NCBI GenBank assembly: GCA_947445525.1
Contig: CANFDS010000008.1
Coordinates: forward strand, 1 to 45,628
Direction: 5' to 3'
Source of the DNA: Actinomycetota bacterium
GTDB lineage: Bacteria > Actinomycetota > Thermoleophilia > Gaiellales > Gaiellaceae
DNA: 45,628 nt
Part shown: positions 16,505-23,709 of the stretch, piece after piece
How the letters are laid out: each line of letters starts with the position of its first letter
How positions within the stretch are numbered: the stretch's first letter is position 1
The notes under the pieces: model-generated
Told to the model about the DNA's origin: nothing
Database searches by the model: none
What the model saw: only the letters and a program-made list of their open reading frames with translations
Made by a program: the position numbers and the translations under genes

Positions 16505-16531
16505 ATGCGGACGACGGCGCGCCCCAGATGA
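16505..16531 (+). CDS. Eight-codon leader ORF in front of the LPG-synthase-type gene
   Basis: A tiny frame (MRTTARPR, then stop) begins with ATG 6 bp after a strong AGGAGGG (16492-16498). It ends in ATGA, so its stop overlaps the ATG of the following membrane protein gene. The arrangement would let ribosomes re-initiate downstream. Whether the peptide is translated for regulation or is merely an upstream start cannot be decided from sequence alone. Confidence 0.35.
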   Translation: MRTTARPR

Positions 16532-17484
16532 GGTCGGTGCTCGAGCACCTGACGGCAGTCCACTGGACTGCGCTGGCCGTCGCTGTCGCGCTCCAGGTCG
16601 CGAAGCTCACCGCTCGCAGCCGCGCCTGGCATAACCTGTTGCTCGCCGCCTTCCCCGCCAGCGGGCTCCGCTGGCGGTCGACTGCGGCGGCGGTGTTCCT
16701 CAGCGCGGGTGCCAACACGACCGCGCCGGCACGGCTCGGCGACGTCCTCAAGGTGGCGGTCGTGCGGCGCGGGCTGGGTGGGCGCTGCTGCCTCCCCACG
16801 GTCGGCGCGACGATGCTCGTCGAGGCTGCCGCCGACGCGGTGCTGGCCGCAGCCCTCGTTGGCGGCGTCGTCCTGTCGGGGCGGCTGGTCGAGCCGGACG
16901 CCGTCGGGCGCGCGGTCGGCGGGCTCGTCGAGCAGCCGCTGGTCGCGGTAGGGATCGGGCTCGGCGGGTGCGCGCTCGTGGTCGTCGTGGCCCTGCTCGT
17001 GCGCGGCCGCGCGGCCGCTGCCAGGCGCTTCCTCGAAGGGGTGCGGCGCGGCCTTGCCGGGCTGTGCGATCCGCGCTGGTACCTCACCCAGATCCTCTCG
17101 TGGCAGGTGCTGTCGTGGCTCCTGCGCGTCGGCTGCGTCTTCTTCGCGTTACGCGCATTCGGCATCGAGGCGACCCCTGTGCTGGCGCTGCTCGTCGTCT
17201 CGGCGCAGATCCTCTCGGGTGTGGTGCCGGTGGCCGGCGGGGCCGGGGTGCAACAGGCGCTCGTCGTGGTCGCGCTCAGCGGGCACGCGTCGGTGGGCGC
17301 CGCCGTCGGGTTCAGCGTCGGCCTTCAGGCGCTGGTGGTGCTGACCAACCTGACGCTCGCCGGGGCCGTCGTGGCGATCACGCTGCCGCGGCTCGGGGTC
17401 GGCGGGCTGCGGGCGCTTGCGGTGTGGCGGCCGGTGCCGGTGCCGGAGCCGGTCGCTGCGCTGACCGAGCCGGCAGGGGCCTGA
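16528..17484 (+). CDS. Lysylphosphatidylglycerol-synthase-type transmembrane protein (UPF0104)
   Basis: A 318-residue polytopic protein with seven to eight hydrophobic segments. AVFLSAGANTTAPARLGDVLKVAVVRR matches the conserved n..lPaR.Gd..r......g segment of the flippase-type domain found in MprF N-termini and stand-alone UPF0104 proteins, and SGVVPVAGGAGVQQALVVVAL is the second conserved P-x-x-GG-x-G region. No synthetase domain follows, so lysine transfer is not expected; a lipid-translocation role is plausible. The frame is open from GTG 16441, but ATG 16528 gives the normal N-terminus and is coupled to the short leader ORF. Confidence 0.78.
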   Translation: MRSVLEHLTAVHWTALAVAVALQVAKLTARSRAWHNLLLAAFPASGLRWRSTAAAVFLSAGANTTAPARLGDVLKVAVVRRGLGGRCCLPTVGATMLVEAAADAVLAAALVGGVVLSGRLVEPDAVGRAVGGLVEQPLVAVGIGLGGCALVVVVALLVRGRAAAARRFLEGVRRGLAGLCDPRWYLTQILSWQVLSWLLRVGCVFFALRAFGIEATPVLALLVVSAQILSGVVPVAGGAGVQQALVVVALSGHASVGAAVGFSVGLQALVVLTNLTLAGAVVAITLPRLGVGGLRALAVWRPVPVPEPVAALTEPAGA

Positions 17485-17523
17485 CGCTAACCCTCTCCGC
17501 CCGTCGTTGGCGAGCGGCCTGGC

Positions 17524-17529
17524 TACTCT
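17524..17529 (+). promoter_or_regulatory. -10 box (leaderless) for hemE
   Basis: TACTCT, a 7-bp gap, then GTG at 17537. Confidence 0.45.
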
Positions 17530-17536
17530 AGGTGGC

Positions 17537-18592
17537 GTGACTGGCGCCCCCTTCGCCCCCGGCGCCGACGCGCCCCTCCTCGTCCGCGCGGCCTGCCGGC
17601 AGGTCACCGAGCGCACGCCCGTATGGTTCATGCGCCAGGCCGGCCGCTCGCTGCCCGAGTACCGCAAGCTGCGCGAGGGCCGCACGCTCTTCGAGACGTG
17701 CGCGGTGCCCGAGCTGTGCGCCGAGGTGACGCTGCAGCCGGTGCGCCGCCACGATGTCGACGCGGCCGTGATGTTCGCCGACATCATGTCGCCCGTTCTC
17801 GGCATGGGCATCGACGTGCAGCTGGTCGAGAACGTCGGTCCCGTCGTCGCCGAGCCGCTGCGAACCGCCGCCAACCTCGCCCGCATCACGCAGAGCGATC
17901 CGGCCGACTACGCCGCCGGCATCCTCGGTGCGATCCGCATCGTCCGCAGCGAGCTGCGCCCCGACCAGGCCGTCGTCGGCTTTTGCGGCGGCCCGTTCAC
18001 CGTTGCCGGCTACCTGATCGAGGGGAGGCCGAGCCGCGACTTCCTCAACGTGAAGCGGATGATGTATGGCGATCCAGCGACGTGGCACGCCCTGATGACC
18101 GCCCTGGCCGACTGCTTCGCGCCGTACGTGCAGGCGCAGGTCGCCGCCGGCGCCGACGTCATCCAGCTCTTCGACTCGTGGGTGGGGAACCTGAGCGTCG
18201 GCGACTACGAGGAGTTCGTCGCGCCCTACTCGGCGCGCATTCTGGCGGCGGTGCGTGAGGTCGGGGTGCCGTCGATCCACTTCGGCACGGGTACTGCCCA
18301 CTTGCTGCGGTCGCTGGCGGCCGCGGGCGGCGACGTGATCGGCCTCGACTGGCGCATCCCGCTCGACCGCGGCTGGGCCGAGGTGCCCGGTCGCGCCGTG
18401 CAGGGCAATCTCGACTCGACCCTGCTGCTCGCCCCCTGGGAGCGCCTGCAGGCCGGCGCCCGCGACGTGCTCGAGCGCGCGCACGGCCGGCCGGGCCACA
18501 TCTTCAACCTCGGCCACGGCGTCCTGCCGCCGACGGATCCCGACCAGATCACCCGGCTGGCGGCGTTTGTGCGGGAGTACGGGCAGAGCTAG
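17537..18592 (+). CDS. hemE: Uroporphyrinogen decarboxylase
   Basis: A 351-residue cytoplasmic enzyme that converts uroporphyrinogen III to coproporphyrinogen III in heme synthesis. RTPVWFMRQAGRSLPEYRKL is the N-terminal signature with the substrate-binding Arg residues, and GFCGGPFTVAGYLIEG, IQLFDSWVGNLS, HFGTGTAHLL and FNLGHGVLPPTDPDQ are all conserved family blocks. Length is normal. GTG 17537 is chosen because of the -10 box 7 bp upstream. No other heme gene is nearby; it sits alone between the polysaccharide genes and a secreted-protein gene. Confidence 0.96.
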   Translation: MTGAPFAPGADAPLLVRAACRQVTERTPVWFMRQAGRSLPEYRKLREGRTLFETCAVPELCAEVTLQPVRRHDVDAAVMFADIMSPVLGMGIDVQLVENVGPVVAEPLRTAANLARITQSDPADYAAGILGAIRIVRSELRPDQAVVGFCGGPFTVAGYLIEGRPSRDFLNVKRMMYGDPATWHALMTALADCFAPYVQAQVAAGADVIQLFDSWVGNLSVGDYEEFVAPYSARILAAVREVGVPSIHFGTGTAHLLRSLAAAGGDVIGLDWRIPLDRGWAEVPGRAVQGNLDSTLLLAPWERLQAGARDVLERAHGRPGHIFNLGHGVLPPTDPDQITRLAAFVREYGQS

Positions 18593-18627
18593 ACTCCGTA
18601 CATCCTCAGGATTGAAAGGGCGACACC

Positions 18628-20193
18628 ATGCGTCAGGCAGCTTGGACATCTCTTCTTGGACTCGCACTCGGGCTGGTGTTCGCCTGTGCCGCTCCCGCCC
18701 TGGCGGCGACGAGCGGGGCACGCTCCGGGCAGGAGCAGGGCCAGGGGCAAGGCCAGGGCCAGGGGCAGGGCCAGGGCCAGGGGCAGGGGCAGGGCCAGGG
18801 GCAGGGGCAGGGGCAGGGCCAGGGGCAGGGGCAGGGGCAGGGGCAGAGCCAGGTGGACGGCACCCAGGCCTGCCTGACCAAGCAGTTCGTTCAGAAGAAG
18901 CTGAAGCAGCTCCTCGCGGGCGCGCCGTACAACGGCACCGACGCCGTCAAGTTCAAGGCGTGTGGTCTCACCGGGCCGCAGGCGATGGCGCTGCTCCAGA
19001 AGGTCGGCAAAGGCAACACGCAGGGCCAGACGCAGGGCGGCGGCAACGGTAGCCAGGGCAAAAGCCAGCCGAGCGGCGGCTCGCAGAGTGGATCCATGTC
19101 CGACCGGATGAGCGGCGGCGGCCGCTGCGTGGGCAAGGGCGGCAAGCTGACCGCACCGCTCGTTGATGCCTCGAAGCTCGCCTACATCTACCCGTACGGC
19201 GGCATGATCCTGGCCCACATCACGCCGGTCGACCATACGTACTTCTACTACCCGCAGGACTCGCAGACGCCGGCTCCTGCAGGCTCCTACCTCGTCACGT
19301 CGCCCGCGAACGGCACGATCGTTGCGGTCGGAAAGCTCGACAGCGACTACCGCCTCATGCTCGAGGTCAGCTGCGACGTCTACGTCATCCTGATCCACGT
19401 CCAGGAGCTGAAGGGCCCGCTCGCCAAGTACAGCAGCCTCGGTCGCGGCCAGTCGGCCGGCGATCGTGTGACGGTGAAGGCCGGCGAGCTGATCGCCGAC
19501 GACAGCGCCTCTCCCGGCTTCGACTTCTCCGTCCACGACGGCCGGGTCACGCTGAAGGGCCTCAACGCCGCGGCCTACGCCTCCACCGAGAACTGGAAGG
19601 TGCACACGGTCGACCCGGCCGCGTACTGGACACCGTCGATCTGGGCGGGCTACGCGGCCAAGCTGCTGCGCACCGCGGCGCCGCGCGTCGGCAAGCTCGA
19701 CTACGACGTCGCCGGCACGGCCAGCGGCAACTGGTTCCAGCAGGGCACCAACGGCTACCAGGGCCTGCAGACCCAGCCCAAGCTCGTCAAGCCCAGCGAC
19801 ATGCGCGGCTACTGGGACGGCCATCTGGCCCTCGCCAAGGATCCTGTTGACCCCAGCGCCATCGTCATCTCGACGGGCGACTACGACGGCTGCGCCTGCC
19901 AGTTCGCGGTGGTCGGCAACACGCCCGCGCCCGAGAAGGTGACGGCCGCGAGCGGCATCGCCGTCTACGCCCTCGCCGAGCGCGAGCTGATCGACCCGAA
20001 GACCGGCCAGCCGATCGCCGACACGCGCAAGCCGCCCATCGGCTACAAGGTGCGTCCCCACAACGAGGTCGCGGGCCTGATCGCCGTCCGCGTCAACAAG
20101 GACGCCACGCTGACGGTCGAGAAGCTGCCCGGCGTCACCGATCCCAAGCTGTTCACCGGCTTCGGCGCGAACGCCAAGACGTACGTGCGCTAG
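18628..20193 (+). CDS. Secreted protein with Gly-Gln repeat and LytM/M23-like domain
   Basis: A 521-residue exported protein. Residues 1-27 are a signal peptide ending ALAA. Residues about 38-73 are eighteen consecutive Gly-Gln dipeptides. A Cys-containing segment follows (QACLTKQFVQKKLKQLLAG), then a second Gln/Gly/Ser-rich linker. From about 165 there is a lysostaphin-like fold: HITPVDHTYFYYP, a beta-rich GTIVAVGKLDSDYRL, VILIHVQEL, GDRVTVKAGELI, and FDFSVHDG. These correspond in order to the H-x-x-x-D, YxH and H-x-H regions of M23 peptidases, but the last site has only one His, so zinc binding is doubtful. The C-terminal 200 residues have no clear match. It may bind cell-wall glycan without cutting it. 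Confidence 0.75.
   Translation: MRQAAWTSLLGLALGLVFACAAPALAATSGARSGQEQGQGQGQGQGQGQGQGQGQGQGQGQGQGQGQGQGQGQSQVDGTQACLTKQFVQKKLKQLLAGAPYNGTDAVKFKACGLTGPQAMALLQKVGKGNTQGQTQGGGNGSQGKSQPSGGSQSGSMSDRMSGGGRCVGKGGKLTAPLVDASKLAYIYPYGGMILAHITPVDHTYFYYPQDSQTPAPAGSYLVTSPANGTIVAVGKLDSDYRLMLEVSCDVYVILIHVQELKGPLAKYSSLGRGQSAGDRVTVKAGELIADDSASPGFDFSVHDGRVTLKGLNAAAYASTENWKVHTVDPAAYWTPSIWAGYAAKLLRTAAPRVGKLDYDVAGTASGNWFQQGTNGYQGLQTQPKLVKPSDMRGYWDGHLALAKDPVDPSAIVISTGDYDGCACQFAVVGNTPAPEKVTAASGIAVYALAERELIDPKTGQPIADTRKPPIGYKVRPHNEVAGLIAVRVNKDATLTVEKLPGVTDPKLFTGFGANAKTYVR
18736..18852 (+). repeat. Tandem CAGGGC/CAGGGG hexamer repeat
   Basis: Near-perfect 6-bp repeat inside the secreted-protein gene, encoding (Gly-Gln)n. 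Only the third base of the glycine codon alternates (C or G), giving 12- and 18-bp higher-order units. One CAA and one AGC interrupt it. Such tracts are prone to slippage in steps of two residues, keeping the frame open. Confidence 0.9.
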
Positions 20194-20286
20194 AAGACGC
20201 GCCCGGTCGGGGCATGGCCTTCTCCAGCGTGGCCGAATCTGCGACTTTCGCGGCGGCGTGTCGTCGGGTACCACTCCGCTCTGCGG

Positions 20287-20478
20287 ATGGACAAGGAGCT
20301 GCGCAAGATCATCAAGCGGATCGAGGCCAACGGCTTCGTCGTCGTCCCGGGCGGGAAGCACTTCAAGGTGCAGGACGCGGCCGGGAACACCGTCTACACC
20401 CTTCCGGGCACTCCGTCCGGCCAGGTGTGGCGAGTACGATTGCTCTCCGAACTCCGGAAGCGAGGGATCATCGAGTGA
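20287..20478 (+). CDS. HicA-like toxin
   Basis: A 63-residue protein matching the HicA mRNA interferase fold: helix KELRKIIKRIEANGFVVV, then GGKHFKVQD with the conserved His at the active-site position, VYTLPGTPS, and a C-terminal helix LLSELRKRGI. HicA toxins cleave mRNA in the cytoplasm until bound by an antitoxin. The stop overlaps the start of the next gene (GTGA), as in toxin-antitoxin operons. The neighbour is not a recognisable HicB. A weak TACCAC lies 12 bp before the ATG. Confidence 0.8.
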   Translation: MDKELRKIIKRIEANGFVVVPGGKHFKVQDAAGNTVYTLPGTPSGQVWRVRLLSELRKRGIIE

Positions 20479-20783
20479 ACACGTATGCGCTTGAGATCGT
20501 CACGGTGCCAGGCTCTGCCGATCCGGCCTTCCTCGACCGGCTTGCCGCTGCCGCCTACGCCGTTCCCGCGCTCCGCAACCTGCACATGGGGCTGAACGAC
20601 GACGCCTCCGTGACGGCAATCTTCGACCTTGACGCCGACGGCCCACTCGCTGCTGCCGAGCTGGGAGTGCAGCTCTTCTCCGCGGTGATCGCCGCTGCAA
20701 AGCCGCTCGAGCACGGCCGCGACTCCGCCGTCGAGCGCTTCGGGGTGTCGTCGGTCACGGGGCGCGACCTCGCGCCGGCCTAG
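20475..20783 (+). CDS. Small protein coupled to the HicA-like gene; candidate antitoxin or accessory
   Basis: A 102-residue soluble protein starting at GTG with a 4-base overlap of the hicA-like stop. The predicted order strand-helix-strand-strand-helix (YALEIVTVPG, DPAFLDRLAAAAY, ASVTAIFDLDADG, LAAAELGVQLFSAVIAAA) suggests a small alpha/beta sandwich. It lacks the HicB pattern of a partial RNase H fold followed by a ribbon-helix-helix or HTH. It could be a non-standard antitoxin, or an unrelated gene that happens to be coupled. I do not recognise a family. Confidence 0.65.
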   Translation: MNTYALEIVTVPGSADPAFLDRLAAAAYAVPALRNLHMGLNDDASVTAIFDLDADGPLAAAELGVQLFSAVIAAAKPLEHGRDSAVERFGVSSVTGRDLAPA

Positions 20784-20795
20784 GGCCGTCCCCGG

Positions 20796-20801
20796 TACCC
20801 T
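20796..20801 (+). promoter_or_regulatory. -10 box (leaderless) for wzt
   Basis: TACCCT followed by 6 bp and the ATG at 20808. Confidence 0.45.
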
Positions 20802-20807
20802 CGCCCC

Positions 20808-22034
20808 ATGACCGTTCCCGCGGGCGCGATCCGCATCGAGCACGTTTCGCGGCGCTTCCGCGTCCACGACAAGGCGACCCGCTCGCTCAAAGAGCTGGCG
20901 GTCAGCCTCGGCCGCGACACCGGCCGGGACGTGCAGGCACTCACGGATGTGTCCTTCGCGGTCGAGCCGGGCGAGGCGGTGGCGCTCGTCGGGCGCAACG
21001 GCTCCGGCAAGTCGACCCTGCTGCGCATCGTCAGCGGCATCATCCAGCCGTCCAGCGGCCGGGTCGAGGTGGGCGGGCGCGTCGGCTCGCTGCTCGAGCT
21101 CGGCGCCGGCTTCCATCCCGAGTTCAGCGGGCGCGAGAACGTCTACCTCAACGGCTCGATCCACGGCCTGTCGCGCCGCACGATCGACGAGGCGATGGAC
21201 GAGATCGTCGCCTTCGCCGAGCTCGAGCGCTTCATCGACCTGCCCGTGCGCACCTACTCGTCGGGGATGGTGATGCGCCTCGGCTTCGCTGTGGCCGCGC
21301 ACATCCAGGCCGACATCCTGCTGCTGGACGAGGTGTTCGCCGTCGGTGACGAGGAGTTCCAGCGCAAGTGCTTCCGCAAGGTTGTCGAGTTCAAGCAGCG
21401 GGGCGGCACCATCGTCTTCGTCTCGCACGACGCGGCCGCCGTCGAGCGACTCTGCGAGCGCGCCGTGCTGCTGCGCCAGGGCGAGGTCGTGATCGACGGC
21501 AACGCCCAGGCGGCGCTCACCGTCTACCAGCAGCAGCTCGCCGCCGAGCGCAACCCCGCGGAAGCTGCCGCCGGCCTGCGCGAGTGGGGCAGCGGCGAGG
21601 CGCACATCCGCGCGGTGCGCGTGCTTGGCGCCGAGGGCGAGGAGCGCAAGGCGTTCCTGGCCGGAGAGCCTGCCGTGATCGAGGTGCGCGTCGAGACCGA
21701 GCAGGCTCTGCCAGCGCCGTGGCTCTCGTACGAGCTGCACGACGAGACCGGCCTCCTGCTCGCTGCGGGGGGAGAGGACACGGCGCGGCTCGGCTGGCGC
21801 GAGGAGTCGGGCGAGCGGCTGCTGCGGCTCGCGGTCGACCGCCTCCCGGTGGCCGACGGCGTCTTCCGCCTCCGCTTCGGCCTGGCCGCCGGCGAGGGCG
21901 GCTCCTGGTACCACCTGCTCGACGACGCGGTCGAGTTCGTCGTACACCCGGCGAGCGACGGCAAGGGCGCACTCCGCCTGGAAGGAAGCTGGTCGATGCA
22001 GGAGATCGCCGCCGGCGGGGGAAATCCCCACTGA
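20808..22034 (+). CDS. wzt: ABC polysaccharide exporter ATPase with C-terminal glycan-binding domain (Wzt-like)
   Basis: A 408-residue ATPase. Walker A is GRNGSGKSTLLR near residue 65, the signature is YSSGMVMRLGFA, Walker B is ILLLDEVFAVGD and the switch His is in FVSHDA. The LGAGFHPEFSGRENVYLNG segment is diagnostic of the Wzt/TagH group. Residues about 260-400 form an added beta-sandwich (GEAHIRAVRVLGAEG to WYHLLDDAVEFVV) like the Wzt domain that recognises the modified chain end before export. It should work with the Wzm permease at 13817-14617. Its stop overlaps the next ATG by one base. Confidence 0.93.
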   Translation: MTVPAGAIRIEHVSRRFRVHDKATRSLKELAVSLGRDTGRDVQALTDVSFAVEPGEAVALVGRNGSGKSTLLRIVSGIIQPSSGRVEVGGRVGSLLELGAGFHPEFSGRENVYLNGSIHGLSRRTIDEAMDEIVAFAELERFIDLPVRTYSSGMVMRLGFAVAAHIQADILLLDEVFAVGDEEFQRKCFRKVVEFKQRGGTIVFVSHDAAAVERLCERAVLLRQGEVVIDGNAQAALTVYQQQLAAERNPAEAAAGLREWGSGEAHIRAVRVLGAEGEERKAFLAGEPAVIEVRVETEQALPAPWLSYELHDETGLLLAAGGEDTARLGWREESGERLLRLAVDRLPVADGVFRLRFGLAAGEGGSWYHLLDDAVEFVVHPASDGKGALRLEGSWSMQEIAAGGGNPH

Positions 22035-22321
22035 TGACCGTTCGCACCTGTGACGACTGGCCCAGGCTGATGGAGATCGCTCCCGACCTCCAGTTCAAGC
22101 ACTACACCGTCGACGAGGCGAAGCTGCCCAGCGACGCACTGGCTGCGATGCCGGCCTGCCCGCTCGACCAGCTGGAGATCTGCTGCGACCTCGAGCACAA
22201 CGTCTTCAACGCCGAGCACACCGACGCGCGGGTCGCCGACGCGCTGCGCCAGAGCCACTGGTTCGAGCTGCACGAGTGGGTCACCACGGGCCCTGGCTCC
22301 GTGCAGCGCGGCCGCTTCTAG
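22034..22321 (+). CDS. Small conserved-looking protein coupled to wzt, function unknown
   Basis: A 95-residue protein whose ATG overlaps the wzt stop (TGATG), so it is almost certainly translated with it. It contains four Cys residues (one early, then ACPLDQLEICC), no membrane segment and no signal peptide. The C-terminus HSDWF-like stretch (SHWFELHEWVTT) is rich in aromatic residues and His. I recognise no family. Position suggests a role in export or chain-length control, but this is inference from coupling alone. Confidence 0.65.
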   Translation: MTVRTCDDWPRLMEIAPDLQFKHYTVDEAKLPSDALAAMPACPLDQLEICCDLEHNVFNAEHTDARVADALRQSHWFELHEWVTTGPGSVQRGRF

Positions 22322-22336
22322 CGTCCGCCGGGGCGC

Positions 22337-22768
22337 CTACCGCGCCCGCTGGCCCGACGCAGCCAGCAGCGTGAGGAACGCGCGCGGCGTCAGCACGGGC
22401 GGGCGCGGCTCGGCGAGGCCGTGCAGGTGTGCGTCACCGGCGACGAGCACGTCGCAGCGGGCGGCGCGGGCGAGCGCGACGAGGTAGTCGTCCTTCGGAT
22501 CGGGAGTGAGGCCCGGCTGCGGCGGCGGGTCGTCGAAGAGGTCGGCCTCGTGGACGACCAGGCTGCGCAGCCGCGCGACATCCTCAAGGTCGATCGTCGC
22601 GGCGAACGTTGGCCGCTTCACGACGTCGTTCAGCTCGGCGAGCCAGGCCGGGGAGGCGATCAGGTCGTAGTCGCCGTCCTTCCATCGTGCGAGGCACTGC
22701 GCGGCCGTTCGACCCGGGCTCAGGAGGCCGGAGACGACCACGCCGATGTCGATGACGACGCGCAGCAG
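22337..22768 (-). CDS. PIN-domain toxin (VapC-like), probable CTG start
   Basis: A PIN-fold ribonuclease. The acidic residues expected at the active site are Asp in VVIDIGVVVSGLL at the N-terminus, Glu in SPAWLAELNDVV, and Asp pairs in TPDPKDDYLVALA and LVAGDAHLHGL. The frame opens after the antitoxin stop at 22772-22774; the only ATG/GTG/TTG start is GTG 22741, which would delete the first catalytic Asp. Two CTG codons (22766-22768 and 22763-22765) just after the antitoxin stop give the normal N-terminus, so I place the start there. The usual D-T-N reads D-I-G. A pseudogene is the alternative. Confidence 0.75.
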   Translation of the reverse strand: MLRVVIDIGVVVSGLLSPGRTAAQCLARWKDGDYDLIASPAWLAELNDVVKRPTFAATIDLEDVARLRSLVVHEADLFDDPPPQPGLTPDPKDDYLVALARAARCDVLVAGDAHLHGLAEPRPPVLTPRAFLTLLAASGQRAR

Positions 22769-22771
22769 GGC

Positions 22772-23008
22772 CTAGCGCCCCTCGCGGCTCGCGTGGAGCT
22801 CGGCGTAGACGATCTCCATGACCGCTTCCTCGCTCAGGTGCTTGAACTCGCTCTTCTCCTGGATCCGCTCGATCACGCCGAAGCCGAGGTAGTCGCGCAG
22901 CGCGTCCTCGACGACCTCGGAGTCACGCTTGCCCTTGCGTGCCGCCGAGATGCGGGCAGCGCGGAGCACCTCGTCGTCGATGGAGAGTGTCACCCGGGTC
23001 TTCGTCAT
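22772..23008 (-). CDS. Ribbon-helix-helix antitoxin
   Basis: A 78-residue protein beginning MTKTRVTLSIDDEVLRAARI, the beta strand and first helix of a ribbon-helix-helix DNA-binding domain; RKGKRDSEVVEDALRDYL is the second helix. The C-terminal part (FKHLSEEAVMEIVYAELHAS) would wrap the PIN toxin encoded immediately downstream. Such antitoxins bind their own promoter, and an inverted repeat overlies the -35 region here. The ATG at 23008 is preferred over the upstream codon because TATAGT precedes it by 6 bp. Confidence 0.85.
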   Translation of the reverse strand: MTKTRVTLSIDDEVLRAARISAARKGKRDSEVVEDALRDYLGFGVIERIQEKSEFKHLSEEAVMEIVYAELHASREGR

Positions 23009-23014
23009 GAGCGT

Positions 23015-23048
23015 ACTATAGTGCAACTGTGCAATCGTGTAAATACAC
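23015..23048 (-). promoter_or_regulatory. Promoter and candidate operator of the toxin-antitoxin operon
   Basis: On the minus strand TTTACA (23038-23043), a 17-bp spacer and TATAGT (23015-23020) form a near-consensus promoter, with the ATG only 6 bp further. GTGTAAATACAC (23037-23048) is an inverted repeat covering the -35 element, and TGCAA is repeated twice in the spacer. These are plausible autoregulatory binding sites. Confidence 0.75.
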
Positions 23049-23083
23049 TACCAGGGGCCGCTGCCCGTTCCCCGCCTGGCAGG

Positions 23084-23089
23084 TACCCT
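23084..23089 (+). promoter_or_regulatory. -10 box for the F420 operon
   Basis: TACCCT lies 10 bp before the ATG of cofC at 23100. It is the only promoter-like element seen ahead of the four F420 genes. Confidence 0.4.
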
Positions 23090-23099
23090 CTCTCGTCCC

Positions 23100-23699
23100 A
23101 TGGCGACGATCGTCGTTCCGTTCCGCGGCCCCGGCGGCAAGCAGCGACTCGCAGCGGTCTCGGACGATGTCCGGGCAGCGATCGCGCATGCCATGCTCGG
23201 CGACGTCCTGGAGGCCTGCCTGGCCTCGGCCCCGACCGTCGTCGTGACGAACGACCGGCAGGCGCGTGACCTTGCCGAGGAGATGGGCGCCCGCACGGTG
23301 GGCGACCCCGGCGGCGGCCAGGGTGCGGCGGTCTCGTCGGCGCTCGCGGCCCTCGGCCAGGGCGTCGCGCTGATCGTCAACGCCGACCTGCCCTGCGCCG
23401 AGCCTGCCGACCTGCTGGCGCTCGCGTGCGCGGTGCCCGCCGGCGGCATGGCCCTCGTCGAGGCGTCCGACGGCACGACGAACGCGCTCGGCCTCTCACG
23501 GCCCGACCTCTTCGCACCGCTGTACGGCCCCGACAGCGCCGGCCGTTTCCGCGCCCATGCCGCCGCGCTCGGCGCCGCGGTGGTCTCGGTCGACCTGCCG
23601 AACCTCCACACCGACGTCGACACGATGGAGCAGCTCGAGCTGCTGCGCGGCAGGGTCGGCTGGCGTACCCGCTCGACCCTGGCAGCGGTGCCGTCGTGA
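23100..23699 (+). CDS. cofC: 2-phospho-L-lactate (or PEP) guanylyltransferase
   Basis: A 199-residue nucleotidyltransferase (CofC/FbiD). It opens ATIVVPFRGPGGKQRLAAVSD, a variant of the K-x-RL substrate loop. VVVTNDRQARDLAEEMGA and ALIVNADLPCAEPADLLAL (the N-x-DLP metal site) follow, and DGTTNALGL and DLPNLHTDVDTMEQLELL close the fold. It activates 2-phospholactate or phosphoenolpyruvate with GTP to start the F420 side chain. Which substrate is used cannot be told from sequence. The gene heads a cofC-cofD-npdG-cofE operon. Confidence 0.93.
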   Translation: MATIVVPFRGPGGKQRLAAVSDDVRAAIAHAMLGDVLEACLASAPTVVVTNDRQARDLAEEMGARTVGDPGGGQGAAVSSALAALGQGVALIVNADLPCAEPADLLALACAVPAGGMALVEASDGTTNALGLSRPDLFAPLYGPDSAGRFRAHAAALGAAVVSVDLPNLHTDVDTMEQLELLRGRVGWRTRSTLAAVPS

Positions 23700-23709
23700 G
23701 GCCGGTCGC

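Noticed and set aside
18736-18852. Possible CRISPR array
   Set aside because: Hexamer repeats without spacers, in frame and coding for Gly-Gln; no cas genes nearby.
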